Shown piece by piece: positions 33,400 to 43,559 of a DNA stretch of 64,000 nucleotides. The notes below the pieces were generated by a model. The model searched no databases. It saw only the letters and a program-made list of their open reading frames with translations, and was not told the origin of the DNA. Position 1 is the stretch's first letter. Every line of letters starts with the position of its first letter. Position numbers and translations under genes: made by a program. Origin of the DNA: Homarus americanus (taxonomy: Eukaryota > Arthropoda > Malacostraca > Decapoda > Nephropidae); the NCBI RefSeq assembly GCF_018991925.1, contig NW_024756914.1, forward strand, positions 5,059,375 to 5,123,374. The letters run 5' to 3'.

Positions 33400-33930
33400 A
33401 TGAGTCCCACCCCCACCTCTACCCCACTCCACATCACCCATCTTCCCCCCACCTCACTCTCCACCATCCCCACCTCCATCCCCCACCTCATCCTCACCTC
33501 TCCCCACTCCAACCTCACCTCACCCCATCCCTCACCTCCTCACCTCCCCATCCTCACCTCTCCCACCCATCCCCACCTCACTACCACCTCCTCATAATCC
33601 CCACCCTCACTCTCTCCCCACTCCCCATCCCCCACCTCTCCCCACCATCCTCACCCTCACACCATCCCCACCTCCTCACCATCCCCCCTCTACCCACCAT
33701 CCCCACTCTCTCCTCACCATCCTCTCACTATCCTCACTCTCCTCACCTATCCTCACTCTCACTCATCCTCACCTCACCATCCTCTCTCACTCTATCCTCA
33801 CCTCTCACCCCATCCTCACCTCCACTCCACCCTCACCTCTCACCTCATCCCTCACTCTCTCTCACCTCTATCCTCACCTCTCACCCATCCCCACTCACCT
33901 CCAACCCTCCTGCATTCACCACCCACCACC
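33400..33930. repeat. C/T-rich minisatellite, CCTCACCTCTCACC words
   Basis: Imperfect 12- to 20-bp units of CATCCTCACCTC and CATCCCCACC type over 500 bp. Confidence 0.88.
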
Positions 33931-33959
33931 CCCCCATCTCGTTTGGTTCTTAGTGCTTG

Positions 33960-34345
33960 GCGTCAGGTAGTAGTGTGTGTGGTGATGGTACAGGTAGGGT
34001 GGTGATGGTGCTGTGTGGTAGTAGGGGTGTGTGTGGTGATGGTGCTTGTGGCAGTGTGGTGATGGTGTCAGTGGTAGTAGTGTGGTGATGGTGTCAGTGG
34101 TGGTAGTGTGTGGTGATGGTGTCAGTGGTAGTGTGTGGTGATGGTGTCATGATGGCAGTAGGTGTGTGGTGATGGTGTCAGTGGGTGTAGGTGTGTGGTA
34201 TGGTGTTGAGTGGTGGCAGTAGTGTGTGTGGTGATGGTGTCAGTGGTGGCAGTAGGGTGTGTGTGTGTGATGGTGCCAGTGGTAGTAGTGTGTGTGGTGA
34301 TGGTGTCAGTGGTGGTAGTAGTGTATGGTGCCCCACGGTGTGCTG
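33960..34345. repeat. Minisatellite, about 30-bp unit
   Basis: GTGTGGTGATGGTGTCAGTG followed by GTAGTAGT or GGCAGTAG, about eleven variable copies. Confidence 0.92.
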
Positions 34346-34410
34346 TGAGTGGGTGGTGTTGGTGGCACTCTAGGCTGTGGGATAATTAGGCACAATCCTG
34401 TAATGTATAG

Positions 34411-34433
34411 GTGTGTGTGTGTGTGTGTGTGTA
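34411..34433. repeat. (TG)n microsatellite
   Basis: Uninterrupted TG run. Confidence 0.9.
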
Positions 34434-34490
34434 AAACAGCAATCTCGGGTCATACAGCAGAAAGCAGTAGTAATCAAGCAGTAACAGCAG

Positions 34491-34505
34491 TATTATTATT
34501 ATTAA

Positions 34506-34592
<87 letters not shown>

Positions 34593-34611
34593 AAAAAATT
34601 ATTATTATTAC

Positions 34612-34643
<32 letters not shown>
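34491..34643. repeat. (TTA)n microsatellite
   Basis: Long TTA run interrupted once by an A8 segment near 34591. Confidence 0.97.
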
Positions 34644-34644
<1 letters not shown>

Positions 34645-34774
34645 ATTTTCGCCCCCCAGGCCCCTATGTGGGTCAGTGACCTGTACCCGGGTGGGCTAAT
34701 CCCCGTAAAAAAAAAAATCCGCAGCCGCAGCTCAGTGACGCAAGGCAGCTGACCCCTCGTGACGCAGCAACAAT

Positions 34775-34788
34775 AACAGCTGTAAGAG
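34775..34788. repeat. Target-site duplication of SINE 1B, left copy (right copy 35174-35187)
   Basis: AACAGCTGTAAGAG occurs exactly on both sides of the SINE. Confidence 0.95.
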
Positions 34789-35173
34789 GGGAGCTGGTGG
34801 TAGAGTGGTACCGTTCTTGCCTTCGCAAGCGAGATGTCACGGGTTCGATTCCCGGGCCGGTGGAAGTTGTTTGGACTTACTTCCTAGCCCCCATTAGTCC
34901 CTGTTCACCTAGCAGCAATGTAGGTACCTGTTGTAAGTCGAAAGTTGCGAATTCGTATTCAGGGAAAGTTGTTGGAGCTTCCAATAACTTGATGACATAA
35001 ACCATTGACTCTTCAGGCTTCTACGCCCTTGACTCTTCAGGCTTCTACGCCCTTGACTCATGAGACATAAAGGCAAGCATGGACTTAGCATGCTTCCCTG
35101 TTGGGCGCTGTAAACGCTTCTGCGCTTAACCTTACACAAGGATGTAGGGGAGTGACCAATAAATAATAAAAAA
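34789..35173 (+). mobile_element. tRNA-derived SINE, family 1, copy B
   Basis: It shares the GGGA-CTGGTGG start, the B box (GGTTCGATTCC, 34842-34852), AAAGTTGCGAATTCGTATTC, the GCTTCCAATAACTTG core and the AAGGATGTAGGGGAGTGACC end with copy A (6349-6656). It differs in an extra 60 bp after the B box (GGAAGTTGTTTGGACTTACT region). It also has a perfect 24-bp internal tandem duplication (35007-35030 and 35031-35054, beginning GACTCTTCAGG). The tail is A/AATAA-rich and a 14-bp target duplication bounds the element, so the insertion is complete at both ends. Confidence 0.95.
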
Positions 35174-35249
35174 AACAGCTGTAAGAGATAGACACACACA
35201 CACACACACACACACATATATTGTCTAGACTCCAGACACTTTAGAGAAT

Positions 35250-35405
35250 TCACGTGTCTCCCCTTCCTTCCCTCCCTCCATCCTACCCTCTCTTTCTCAT
35301 TCTCACTTGACCTCTTTCTCTCCCTCTCTCTCCCCCTTTCCTTCCTTCCCCCCCTTATCACAACCATCAAAAAATATTTCACTCTCCCTCCCTCCTTAGT
35401 CTCTC
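35250..35405. repeat. Pyrimidine-rich low complexity
   Basis: CTCCCTCC and TTTCTCTCCC words with no gene. Confidence 0.65.
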
Positions 35406-35411
35406 TCTCTT

Positions 35412-35780
35412 TAAAGGGAAGTTTGGGGGAACATTACAGAGGGTTTCTATTTAAGGGGTATTTTAGGGGTTCAGTATTTAAAGGGTGTTTAAGGGGTTCA
35501 GTATTTAAGGGGGTGTTTAAGGGGTTCGGTATTAAAGAGGGAGTTTAAGGGGTTCAATATTTAAGGGGGTGTTTAAGGGGTTCGGTATTAAAGAGGGAGT
35601 TTAAGGGGTTCAGTATTTAAAGGGGGTGTTTAAGGGGTTTAATATTTAAGGGGGTGTTTAAGGGGTTCAATATTTAAGGGGGTGTTTAAGGGGTTCGGTA
35701 TTAAAGAGGGAGTTTAAGGAGTTCAGTATTTATAGGGGTAGTCTAAGGGGTTCAGCATTTAAGGGGGTTAGTGTTAAGGG
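35412..35780. repeat. Minisatellite, about 27-28-bp unit
   Basis: GGTGTTTAAGGGGTTCAGTA followed by TTTAAGGG, with ATTAAAGAGGGAG variants, about 13 copies. Confidence 0.94.
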
Positions 35781-35928
35781 ATTTTACACCCACCCCTTAA
35801 AAGCCCTGAGAGCCCCCTTAAGATTGCAGTAGACTGGTGCTGACGCTGGTGCTGACAATCAATAAATCCATGACTGTCAGCTCCTGGCTCGTGTTATGAA
35901 GAATGTTCCTCCCACACCATACTCTTGC
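35781..35928. other. Unique spacer between arrays
   Basis: Short non-repetitive sequence with no gene seen. Confidence 0.3.
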
Positions 35929-35929
35929 T

Positions 35930-36078
35930 GGCTGTAATGTCAGCTATACTGGCTTTACTGTCAGCTAAATTGGGCTTATATAGCTTTACTGTCAGCTAAA
36001 TTGGGTTTATATAGCTTTATTGTCAGCTAAATTGGGTTTATATATCTTTATTGTCAGCTAAATTGGGTTTATACTGTC
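35930..36078. repeat. Tandem repeat, about 31-bp unit
   Basis: CAGCTAAATTGGGTTTATAT followed by AGCTTTATTGT, about four copies. Confidence 0.92.
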
Positions 36079-36081
36079 AGC

Positions 36082-36605
36082 TAACCCTCAACACCACTAC
36101 GATAGCCTTACCTTAACCACCCTTAACACCACTACGATAGCCTTACCTTAACCACCCTTAACACCACTACGATAGCCTTCCCTTAACCACCCTTAACACC
36201 ACTACGATAGCCTTCCCTTAACCACCCTTAACACCTGCGATAGCCTTCCTTAACCACCTTAGCACCACTACGATGGCCTTGTAACCGCCCGCCAACACCA
36301 CTACGATGGCCTTACCAACCGCATGGCACCACTACGATAGCCTTCCCTTAACCACCCTTAACACCACTACGATAGCCTTCCCTTAACCACCCTTAACACC
36401 ACTACGATAGCCTTACCTTAACCACCCTTAACACCACTACGATAGCCTTACCTTAACCACCCTTAACACCACTACGATAGCCTTCCCTTAACCACCCTTA
36501 ACACCACTACGATAGCCTTACCTTAACCACCCTTAACACCACTACGATAGCCTTACCTTAACCACCCTTAACACCACTACGATAGCCTTACCTTAACTAC
36601 CCTAC
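36082..36605. repeat. Minisatellite, 35-bp unit
   Basis: CACTACGATAGCCTTACCTT followed by AACCACCCTTAACAC, about 15 copies. Most are exact, with a degraded section at 36240-36330. Confidence 0.96.
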
Positions 36606-36675
36606 CTACCAGCAGGATAATGTTCATATTCTTAGAAGCAAAATAATGTACATTCTTAAGTTAATTTATATCCTG

Positions 36676-36718
36676 ACGTGTGTATGTGTGCGCGTGTGCG
36701 CGTGTGCCTGCTTACATG

Positions 36719-36750
<32 letters not shown>

Positions 36751-36765
36751 CATGCATGTATGTAT
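36676..36765. repeat. GT-rich then (ATGT)n simple repeat
   Basis: GTGTGCGCGTGTG followed by ATGTATGTATG, directly in front of a SINE head. Confidence 0.9.
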
Positions 36766-37117
36766 GGCGGCGTGTGGTGTAATGGTCAGCATGCTTGCCT
36801 CGCAAGCAAGCGGACCCGGGTTCGATCCCCGGGCAGGGTGAAACTATGGCCAAGTTTCTTTACGCCATTTGCCTCTGTCTATCCAGCAGTAATTGGGAAC
36901 CTGGATGTTAATCGATTTGTGGATCGTGTTCCGGGGTAATGGTTAGCCAGTGCAGTTGGCGAGTTGTCCGGTCTTCTCGGACTATTCCTTGACACTGGGT
37001 CATGCAGCTCGTTAACTCAGGGTGTGGTTGTTGTGTTGGTGACAGCTTCTACACCTTAAACAAACACACACCTAGGTGGCCCTTGGGCCGGCCATCCTCG
37101 TTAGACGAGAGGCAACC
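36766..37117 (+). mobile_element. tRNA-derived SINE, family 2, copy C
   Basis: The pol III A box is TGGTGTAATGG (36775-36785) and the B box GGTTCGATCCC (36819-36829). A body follows with TTTACGCCATTTGCCTCTGT, GATTTGTGGATCGTGTTCCG and CTAGGTGGCCCTTGGGCCGG. Its tail is ATTATTATATTATG followed by (ATGT)n. A reverse-strand copy lies at 51082-51425 and has the same (ATGT)n tail, so that repeat is probably part of the element's 3' end. The first 75 bp alone would fold as a tRNA-like cloverleaf, but the conserved 270-bp body shows it is a SINE. Confidence 0.92.
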
Positions 37118-37223
37118 ATTATTATATTATGTATATGTATGTATGTATGCAAGTAAATCACTGTAGGTGCGCGTGATCTAGGTATACGCTGATAACCACA
37201 AGGAAAGAAGAAAACACGAAGTT

Positions 37224-37258
37224 CCCAAGCGCTTTCGTGTAATTCACATCTTCAGGGG
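37224..37258 (-). ncRNA. Hammerhead-like ribozyme core, minus strand
   Basis: This is an exact reverse complement of the plus-strand core, created by the inverted repeat. A transcript through both arms would form the long hairpin in preference to either ribozyme. Confidence 0.45.
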
Positions 37259-37277
37259 TGAGTACAGTCTGTACTCA

Positions 37278-37312
37278 CCCCTGAAGATGTGAATTACACG
37301 AAAGCGCTTGGG
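37278..37312 (+). ncRNA. Hammerhead-like ribozyme core, plus strand
   Basis: In order: CCC (stem I, 37278-37280), CTGAAGA (37281-37287, fits the invariant CUGANGA), a short stem II around GTG-AATTA-CAC, GAA (37300-37302), then A-GCGC-T (37303-37308), T at 37309 as the cleavage-site nucleotide, and GGG (37310-37312) pairing with CCC. Helix III is a 6-base self-complementary AGCGCT with no loop, so cleavage would need a dimer, as known for hammerheads with very short helix III in satellite and Penelope-like RNAs. Stem II is weak (3 bp plus a mismatch or bulge), which lowers confidence. The same core is mirrored on the minus strand at 37224-37258. Confidence 0.5.
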
Positions 37313-37352
37313 AACTTCGTGTTTTCTTCTTTCCTTGTGGTTATCAGCGTAT

Positions 37353-37689
37353 GTATGTATGTATGTATGTATGTGCGTGTGTGCGTGCGTGCACGGGATC
37401 GATACCAGACATCGTGACTATCAGACTGTGTCACCACGACATAAACCCGGCTAGCCTGATGGTGATGGATGGCCGGATGGTGAGCAAAGGGAGGCAGACA
37501 GACAAACTTTTAACCTCCAAGCACCATCAATATTAACCTTACGTGATTATATACAAAATAGTTCAATTTAGACAATTATCTCCTGAAGTAAAAAAATAAA
37601 ACTGGTCAGGTGTAAATATTCAAGATTTGTTAAGAAAGTAAATGAGTGAAAACTAGACTTTAAACCTAAAAAAACACATTAAATTATAA
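37353..37689. other. Flank of the inverted repeat, no gene recognised
   Basis: (ATGT)n to about 37375, a GTGCGTGCGTGC run, then AT-rich unique sequence. Confidence 0.35.
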
Positions 37690-37815
37690 TTAAAACTTTT
37701 CGTGGTTTATTATGACTTTTCGTGGTCAATTAAGATTTCTCGTGGTTTATTAAGACTTTTCGTGGTTTATTAAGACTTTTCGTGGTTTATTAAGACTTTT
37801 CGTGGTTTATTAAGG
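37690..37815. repeat. Tandem repeat, about 20-bp unit
   Basis: ACTTTTCGTGGTTTATTAAG, about six copies with one CAATTAAGATTTC variant. Confidence 0.93.
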
Positions 37816-38754
37816 ATGAAGACAAAAAACTACGCCACTACAACTCCTGAAAGATGAACTTACAGGTGTATTAATTAACCCCCGAAGGTGTGCTAAGGTA
37901 ATGAACTTATTTACTCGTGTCCCGTCTACACCTGAGATACACCTTGATGTATATATGACTAGATATATGACCTCATTATATGTATATACGCCATGTGTGA
38001 TATATAATGAGGTATATATACATGTTGGTTTGTCTGTCAGTTGATAAATATATGTATAGAATGTATATTGAGTTTACCCTCTCTGTTGCTGTCTGACCCC
38101 ACCCAGTGATGAGGGAGGGGAAGGAGGGAGAGGGGAAGGGGGGGTGGTGTTGGGGAGAGGGAAGGTTAATGGGAGAGGAGGGGATATGATGTAGTAGAGG
38201 GGTGGGGAGGTGGTGCTTCAGGGAGGGAAAGGTTAATGGGAGGGAGGAGATAATATTGGGAGAGAAGGGAGAATGGCATTGGGGGCGGTGATGGAGGAAA
38301 AGGTTAGTGGGAGGGGAGAATGAGGGAGGTTAATAGGGAAGGGAAGAGGCTATGTCTCTCCCCATCTCAAAAAAAAAAACTCCCCAAAATGCAGGTCTTA
38401 AATTACAACCAGGTCAAACAAATGAATGATGATTGCTCGGGGAGGCAAAGGTTCGCCAGACGTTACCTGTGTATCTCATTAATTAACTCTTCCCCCCCCC
38501 CCACGAGGGATTCTCAGAGAGGATTGGGGAGACTTGTGGTGGCCGGAGGTAATTAGTGAGGGATGATTACCTGTAATTATTAACTTACCTTGTTACCTTA
38601 GTATTGGTGGCTTGTGTTATTTATCCGGCTACAAGTGTAAAAAAAAAAATTTATATCCGGCTACGAGTGTTAAAACTGCATGTGTCCGGCTACAAGTGTT
38701 GAAGATGTTTTTTTTATATCTGGCAACACATGTTAGAAAAATGTATTATATGAA
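37816..38754. other. Mixed unique and G-rich sequence, no gene recognised
   Basis: 38100-38340 holds GGGAGGGGAAGG-type words with a GGTTAATGGGAG motif three times. 38620-38740 has three spaced copies of a TCCGGCTACAAGTGTTAAA-like unit. No protein domain was recognised. Confidence 0.4.
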
Positions 38755-39535
38755 TAGACGAAGTGGTAGTGATGGTGGTGGTAGTGATGGTGGTGGTAGT
38801 GATGGTGGTAGTAGTGATGGTGGTAGTAGTGGTAGTGATGGTGGTAGTAGTAGTGATGGTGGTAGTAGTGATGGTGGTAGTAGTGGTAGTGATGGTGGTA
38901 GTAGTGATGGTGGTAGTAGTGGTAGTGATGGTAGTAGTGGTAGTGATGGTGGTAGTAGTGGTAGTGATGGTGGTAGTAGTGATGGTGGTAGTAGGTGGTA
39001 GTGATGGTGGTAGTGGATGGTGGTAGTGATGGTGGTAGTAGTGGTAGTGATGGTGGTGGTAGTGATGTTGGTAGTGGTGGTAGTGATGGTGGTAGTAGTG
39101 GTAGTGATGGTGGTAGTAGTGGTAGTGATGGTGGTAGTAGTGATGGTAGTAGTGGTAGTGATGGTGGTAGAGTAGTGATGGTGGCAGCAGTTGGTGAGTT
39201 GGTGGTAGTCATGTGTGAGTTGGTGCCAGCCAGTGATGGTGGTAGTGTGGTAGTTGTGGTAGTGGTGGTAGTTATGGTGCGTGCTGGTGCTGGTGTTGTT
39301 TGGTGGTGTTTGGTGTTGGTAGTGATGGTGGTGTTGGGTGATGGTGGTAGTAGTGATGGTGTGGTAGTGGTAGTGATGGTGGTAGAGAATGATGGTGGTA
39401 GTGGTAGTGATGGTGGTAGTAGTGGTAGTGATGGTGGTGGTAGTGATGGTGGTAGTAGTGGTAGTGATGGTGGTAGTGTAGTGATGGTGGTAGTAGTGGT
39501 AGTGATGGTGGTAGTAGTGGTAAGAGAGCAGGTAT
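38755..39535. repeat. Minisatellite of GATGGTGGTAGTAGTGGTA units
   Basis: 780 bp of trinucleotide-phase repeats (GTA, GTG, ATG), with a degenerate middle (39180-39320). Because the phase is mostly kept at three, stop-free frames of up to 280 codons exist on both strands. They are Val/Met or Ser/Gly/Asp repeats and I do not call them genes. Confidence 0.95.
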
Positions 39536-39650
39536 CTAACGTGGTAATCCCGGGTGGTGAGGGTGGGGGCGGCACCTACCCATGACGTGGATTTAACTCA
39601 CTGCTTAACCCGGAGTTATGGACTGAACCGCATCCAGACTGTGGTGGTGT
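39536..39650. other. Unique spacer
   Basis: About 115 bp of non-repetitive sequence with no gene. Confidence 0.3.
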
Positions 39651-39654
39651 GGTC

Positions 39655-39990
39655 TTGATGGTAGGTTATTGGTGGTGGTGGTAGTTGATGTGGTTGGTAA
39701 TGTTAGTGATAGTTGTTGTGATGGTAGTTGATGTGGTTGGTAATGTTAGTGATAGTTGTTGTGATGGTGGTAGTTGATGTGGTTGGTAATGTTAGTGATG
39801 GTTGTTGTGGTCGTGGAGGTCTGATTGTGGTAGTTGAGGTGGTTGGTGGTGATTGTGGTTATTGGTGGTGGTGGTAGTATGGTAGTTGTGGGAGTGATAG
39901 TAGTAGTTGGTTAGTTGTGAAGGGTGTGGTTGGTTGTTGTTGGTGGAGATTGTGTGTGGTTAGTATGTTGGTAGTTGATGGTAGTGATGG
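39655..39990. repeat. Tandem repeat, about 49-52-bp unit
   Basis: GTAGTTGATGTGGTTGGTAA followed by TGTTAGTGATAGTTGTTGTG, about three good copies, then degenerate GTTGGTGGTG words. Confidence 0.88.
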
Positions 39991-40012
39991 TGGTACAATA
40001 TGGTTCAGTGAA

Positions 40013-40092
<80 letters not shown>
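40013..40092. repeat. (TTA)n microsatellite
   Basis: Uninterrupted for about 80 bp. Confidence 0.97.
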
Positions 40093-40093
<1 letters not shown>

Positions 40094-40132
40094 ACGTTTC
40101 TTCATATTACAGTACGAGGAGAGAGTCCACAG

Positions 40133-40206
40133 GTCCTCCTCCTCCTCCTCCTCCTCCTCCTCCTCCTCCTCCCTCCTCTCCCTCCTCCTCCTCCTCTCTC
40201 CTCCTC
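40133..40206. repeat. (CCT)n microsatellite
   Basis: CCT repeats with CTC variants. Confidence 0.93.
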
Positions 40207-40254
40207 CGATCAATGGTTCGGTTAAGTTCACCTTGTCACGATAACCCACCCACG

Positions 40255-41035
40255 CCCACCTTCCCTCCCCGCCCACCTTCTCTCCCTGCCCACACTGTCT
40301 CCGGCTTACACCGTTATGGACCACGCCTTCCTGCCCACACAGCCTCCCTGCCCCCACCTCACTGCCCCACAGCCTCCCCTGCCCACACACCCTCCCCTGC
40401 CCACACCCTCCCTACCCCACACACCCTCCCACCCACACCCTCACCGCCCACACACCCCTCCCCACCCACACCCTCCCTGCCCCCACAGCCCCCCTGCCCC
40501 ACAGCCTCCCCTGCCCCCACAGCCCCTGCCCCCACAGCCCTGCCCACACAGCCTCCCTGCCCACACAGCCTCCCCTGCCCACACAGCCCTGCCCACACAG
40601 CCCCTGCCCACACAGCCCCCGCCCACACCACATCCCCGCCCACACCCTCCCTGCCCACACAGCCCCTGCCCACACAGCCTCCTGCCCACACACCCCCTGC
40701 CCACACCCCCCTGCCCCACACAGCCCCCACCCACACCCCCCACCCACACCCCCCACCCACACACCCCTCCCTACCCACATCCCCTGCCCCCACACCCCTC
40801 CCTGCCCCACACCCTCCCTGCCCCACACCCTCCCCTGCCCCACACCCCCCCTGTCCCACACAGCCTCCCTGCCCCACACAGCCCTCCCTGCCCACACACC
40901 CTCCCCTGCCCACACAGCCTCCTTGCCCCCACACCCTCCCCGCCCACAGCCTCCTGCCCACACACCCCTCCCTGCCCACACCTCTACCCACACCTCCCCG
41001 CCCATATCCTCCCCGCCCATATCCCCCCTACCCAC
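40255..41035. repeat. C-rich minisatellite, about 17-18-bp unit
   Basis: CCTGCCCACACAGCCTCC with CACACCCTCC and CCCCACAC variants over 780 bp. C runs of three to five recur every 8-15 bases, so the minus strand is G-run rich. Confidence 0.95.
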
Positions 41036-41139
41036 GCCCGCATGCCAATCTTCTAGCCGCTGTTGCCCATCTGAGACCCCTGATTGGTCACCGCCATAAC
41101 ACGCTGCTCTGATTAACATTTATATTAACTTCGTGGGGT

Positions 41140-41500
41140 ATTTTTTCTTCACCGTGGTCTCCTCTCCTTCTTTCTTTCCCTCATCCTCCCCCATCCCTTC
41201 CTACTTCTTCCTCCCTCCCTGTTCCATCTTCCCCTTCCTTTCCCTTCCTTCCTCTCATTTTTCCTCTCGTCTTCTCCTTCTAGTCGCTCCCCTTCCGCCC
41301 CCTTCTACCTCTTCTCTTCCTCCCTCCCTTCCGCCTCCTTCCTTTTCCCTCCTCCTTCCTCTTTCTTCCTTTCCACCTCCTCGTCTCTTTCCCACTCAGT
41401 TAACTCCTGCCCCCTCCATCACCTCTCCTCCCTCCCTCCCCCCTCCCTCTCTGCCCTCTCCCCTCCACCTTCAACACTCACTCCCACCTCCTGTTTTATA
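41140..41500. repeat. Polypyrimidine tract
   Basis: CTTCCTCCCTCC and TTTCCCTCC words with no gene. Confidence 0.85.
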
Positions 41501-41942
41501 GAGTTTAGTAGCGGAACTAAGACGAGTGGGTGATGGTGTACACGTGATGCTGTGGTGGCGAGGCTACTGTGTTTACATTATCCCCTCACCATCCCTCCCC
41601 CTCCTGGCCCATCATTTCCCCCAGCAACCCCCTCCTACCTGGTCAAGCTTCCCTCCACCTGACCCACGCCCTCCCCTGACCCACGCCCTCCTGACCCAGC
41701 CTCCTGTACCTGCCTTAATCACCTTAGTAGTTGAGCTACCCTCCTCGCCATGCTTAAATATGTCTCACGAATCAGCATTTATCCCAAAGTACATTAGGTT
41801 TGACAGGTGATCGTAGAATAATATAGACAGGTGAAATATGGACAGAATTGTTTTTGATAAAAGTCGAGAAAACAAAAGAAAACAAATTCGCATCAACAGT
41901 CATACAAAAAAGAGATAGATATTATTCTTACTCTATTTTTTA
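41501..41942. other. Non-repetitive stretch, no gene recognised
   Basis: This contains only short frames. GACCCACGCCCTCC is repeated twice near 41660-41695. Confidence 0.3.
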
Positions 41943-42720
41943 ACATAAGAACATAAGAAAAATAAGAGTTTGCACAGGCCGGTTGGCCTGTGCATGGCAG
42001 CTCCTGTCGAGAGTTACTACCACTTCTATCACCCATGAATCTATCCAGCCTTGAAACTTTCCAGAGTTCCAGCACTTACTACAAAGTTGGTAAGCTTGTT
42101 CCACTCGTCCACCACCCTATTTGTGAACCAGTTTCTTCCTATCTCCTCCTAAACCTAAACTTATCCAACTTAAATCCGTTGTCTGAGTCCTATCCTGCTC
42201 GGATATTATAAGAACTTTATCTATATCCCTTTATTGATTCCTTTCACCCACTTAAATACTTCTATCATATCTCCCCACACTCTTCTTCGTCTTAGGAATG
42301 CAAGTTAAGTTTCTTAACCTATCCTGATATGGAAGGTTTCTAAGTCCGGAATCCTTTTCGTCATTCATCGCTGCACCGACTCCTGTGAATTAATATCCAT
42401 TCTATAATAAGGCACCAGAACTGAACCGCATAATCGAGGTGCGGCCTAACTAGCGCAAGATATAGTTGCAATAAGACCTCTGCACTCTTGTTACTTACAC
42501 TTCTAGATATAAAACCCAATACTCTGTTTGCCTTATTTCGAACATTAACGCACTGTTTTCTAGGCCGTAGGTCCGGCTATAAGTACCCTAGGTCTCTTTC
42601 ACAAGTCGACTTCTAGGTTGATGTTGTTAAGGCTGTATAAATTGACAGTATTTGTCTTTCCAATATTAAGTACGCTGCACTTGCTGGTGTTGAATTTCAT
42701 TTGCCATTTCACGTTCATGA
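41943..42720 (-). pseudogene. CR1-like LINE remnant, copy 2
   Basis: This is a minus-strand homologue of the 29785-30560 copy. The TTAACATAAGAACATAAG end and a CAGGCCGGTTGGCCTGTGCA-like terminus are followed upstream by reverse-translated blocks for KLDKFRFRR, the IQRR region, VRPHLDYAVQF (decayed, around 42420-42450) and MKFNTSKCSVLNIG (around 42660-42705). No frame exceeds 75 codons, so this copy is older than copy 1. Confidence 0.8.
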
Positions 42721-42839
42721 GTCTTATTTCCTATTTTAACGTTCACGAGTTTTATTTTATTGTATTTCAGTTCATTCGTAATTTCCTTAATATTCTTCAC
42801 TTTTTTTTTATATTTTTACGTTCGTGACTTTTTTCCCTT

Positions 42840-42975
42840 ATTTTAACCACGTGAAAACTCAACACTCAGTCAACAGTACTCAGAACCACGTGAAAAATAC
42901 TCAAAACTACTCAACCATGTGAAAAATACTCAACAGTACTCAACCACGTGAAAAATACAATAGTATTCGGAATTA
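42840..42975. repeat. Tandem repeat, about 30-35-bp unit
   Basis: ACCACGTGAAAAATACTCAA followed by CAGTACTCA, about four variable copies. Confidence 0.82.
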
Positions 42976-43340
42976 ATGGAAAAATACTCGAGTGTTCAGT
43001 ATTCAGTGGCATTACACTGTCCTGGCATTACACTGTCTGGCATTAATGGAGAGATTAGCGTTCAGTATTTATTGTTTTGAAGAGGAACTGAGACACGGTG
43101 AGGGAAGAGGGAAGAGGAAGAAAGGAGAGAGGGAGAGGTAATGGAAGGGAAGAGGTAGAAGGAGGGGAAGAGAGAGAGAGGGTAAGAGTGGTAGTCCCTC
43201 CCTCCCTCCCCCTAGAATTATCTTCCCCTCCTCCCCCTCACTGCTTCCTTAGGATGATCTCTTCCCCCCTCCCTCCCCCTCCTTCCGGCAGCTCGTGAAG
43301 TGTATCATTTGTCAGGAGAAAAGACGAAATTCCTCAGTCG
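42976..43340. repeat. Purine-rich then pyrimidine-rich low complexity
   Basis: GGAAGAGGAAG words at 43095-43185 and CTCCCTCCCC words at 43195-43290. No gene is seen. Confidence 0.55.
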
Positions 43341-43345
43341 TGTGG

Positions 43346-43448
43346 TACAGTGGTTCATGTTACACAATGGTACAGTGGTTCATGTTACATAATGGTTCAG
43401 TGGTTCATAGTTACACAATGGTTCATGTTACACAATGGTACAGTGGTT

Positions 43449-43451
<3 letters not shown>
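43346..43451. repeat. Tandem repeat, about 25-bp unit
   Basis: GTACAGTGGTTCATGTTACA followed by CAATG, about four copies. Confidence 0.9.

Positions 43452-43498
<47 letters not shown>
43452..43498. repeat. (TG)n microsatellite
   Basis: Uninterrupted TG run. Confidence 0.95.
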
Positions 43499-43499
<1 letters not shown>

Positions 43500-43559
43500 C
43501 AGACGCCCTCACGCCCACTTCACCTCACAGGCGTACTTGTGGGTGTTGATAGTGAGGTG

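Larger units (their letters stand above)
37184..37352. repeat. Perfect 84-bp inverted repeat with 1-nt spacer
   Basis: 37184-37267 is the exact reverse complement of 37269-37352, with a single T at 37268 between. Each arm runs from CTGTACTCACCCCTGAAGAT at the centre to CTTGTGGTTATCAGCGTAT at the outer end. The right arm runs into (ATGT)n. An arm of this kind fits the terminal repeat of a Penelope-like element arranged head to head (inference). I can find no mismatch by eye. Confidence 0.95.

Noticed and set aside
34191..34699. Frames over (TG)n and (TTA)n runs
   Set aside because: These are pure microsatellite translations.
36766..36840. Stand-alone tRNA gene (also at 6349, 34789 and 51425)
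   Set aside because: Each has A and B boxes but continues into a conserved 230-300-bp body with a simple-repeat or A-rich tail. Two have target-site duplications. These are SINE heads. The anticodon arms are inconsistent between copies.
38733..39585. 280-codon minus-strand and 196-codon plus-strand frames
   Set aside because: These are trinucleotide-phase GTA/GTG/ATG repeats, Thr/Ile/Pro or Ser/Gly/Asp only.
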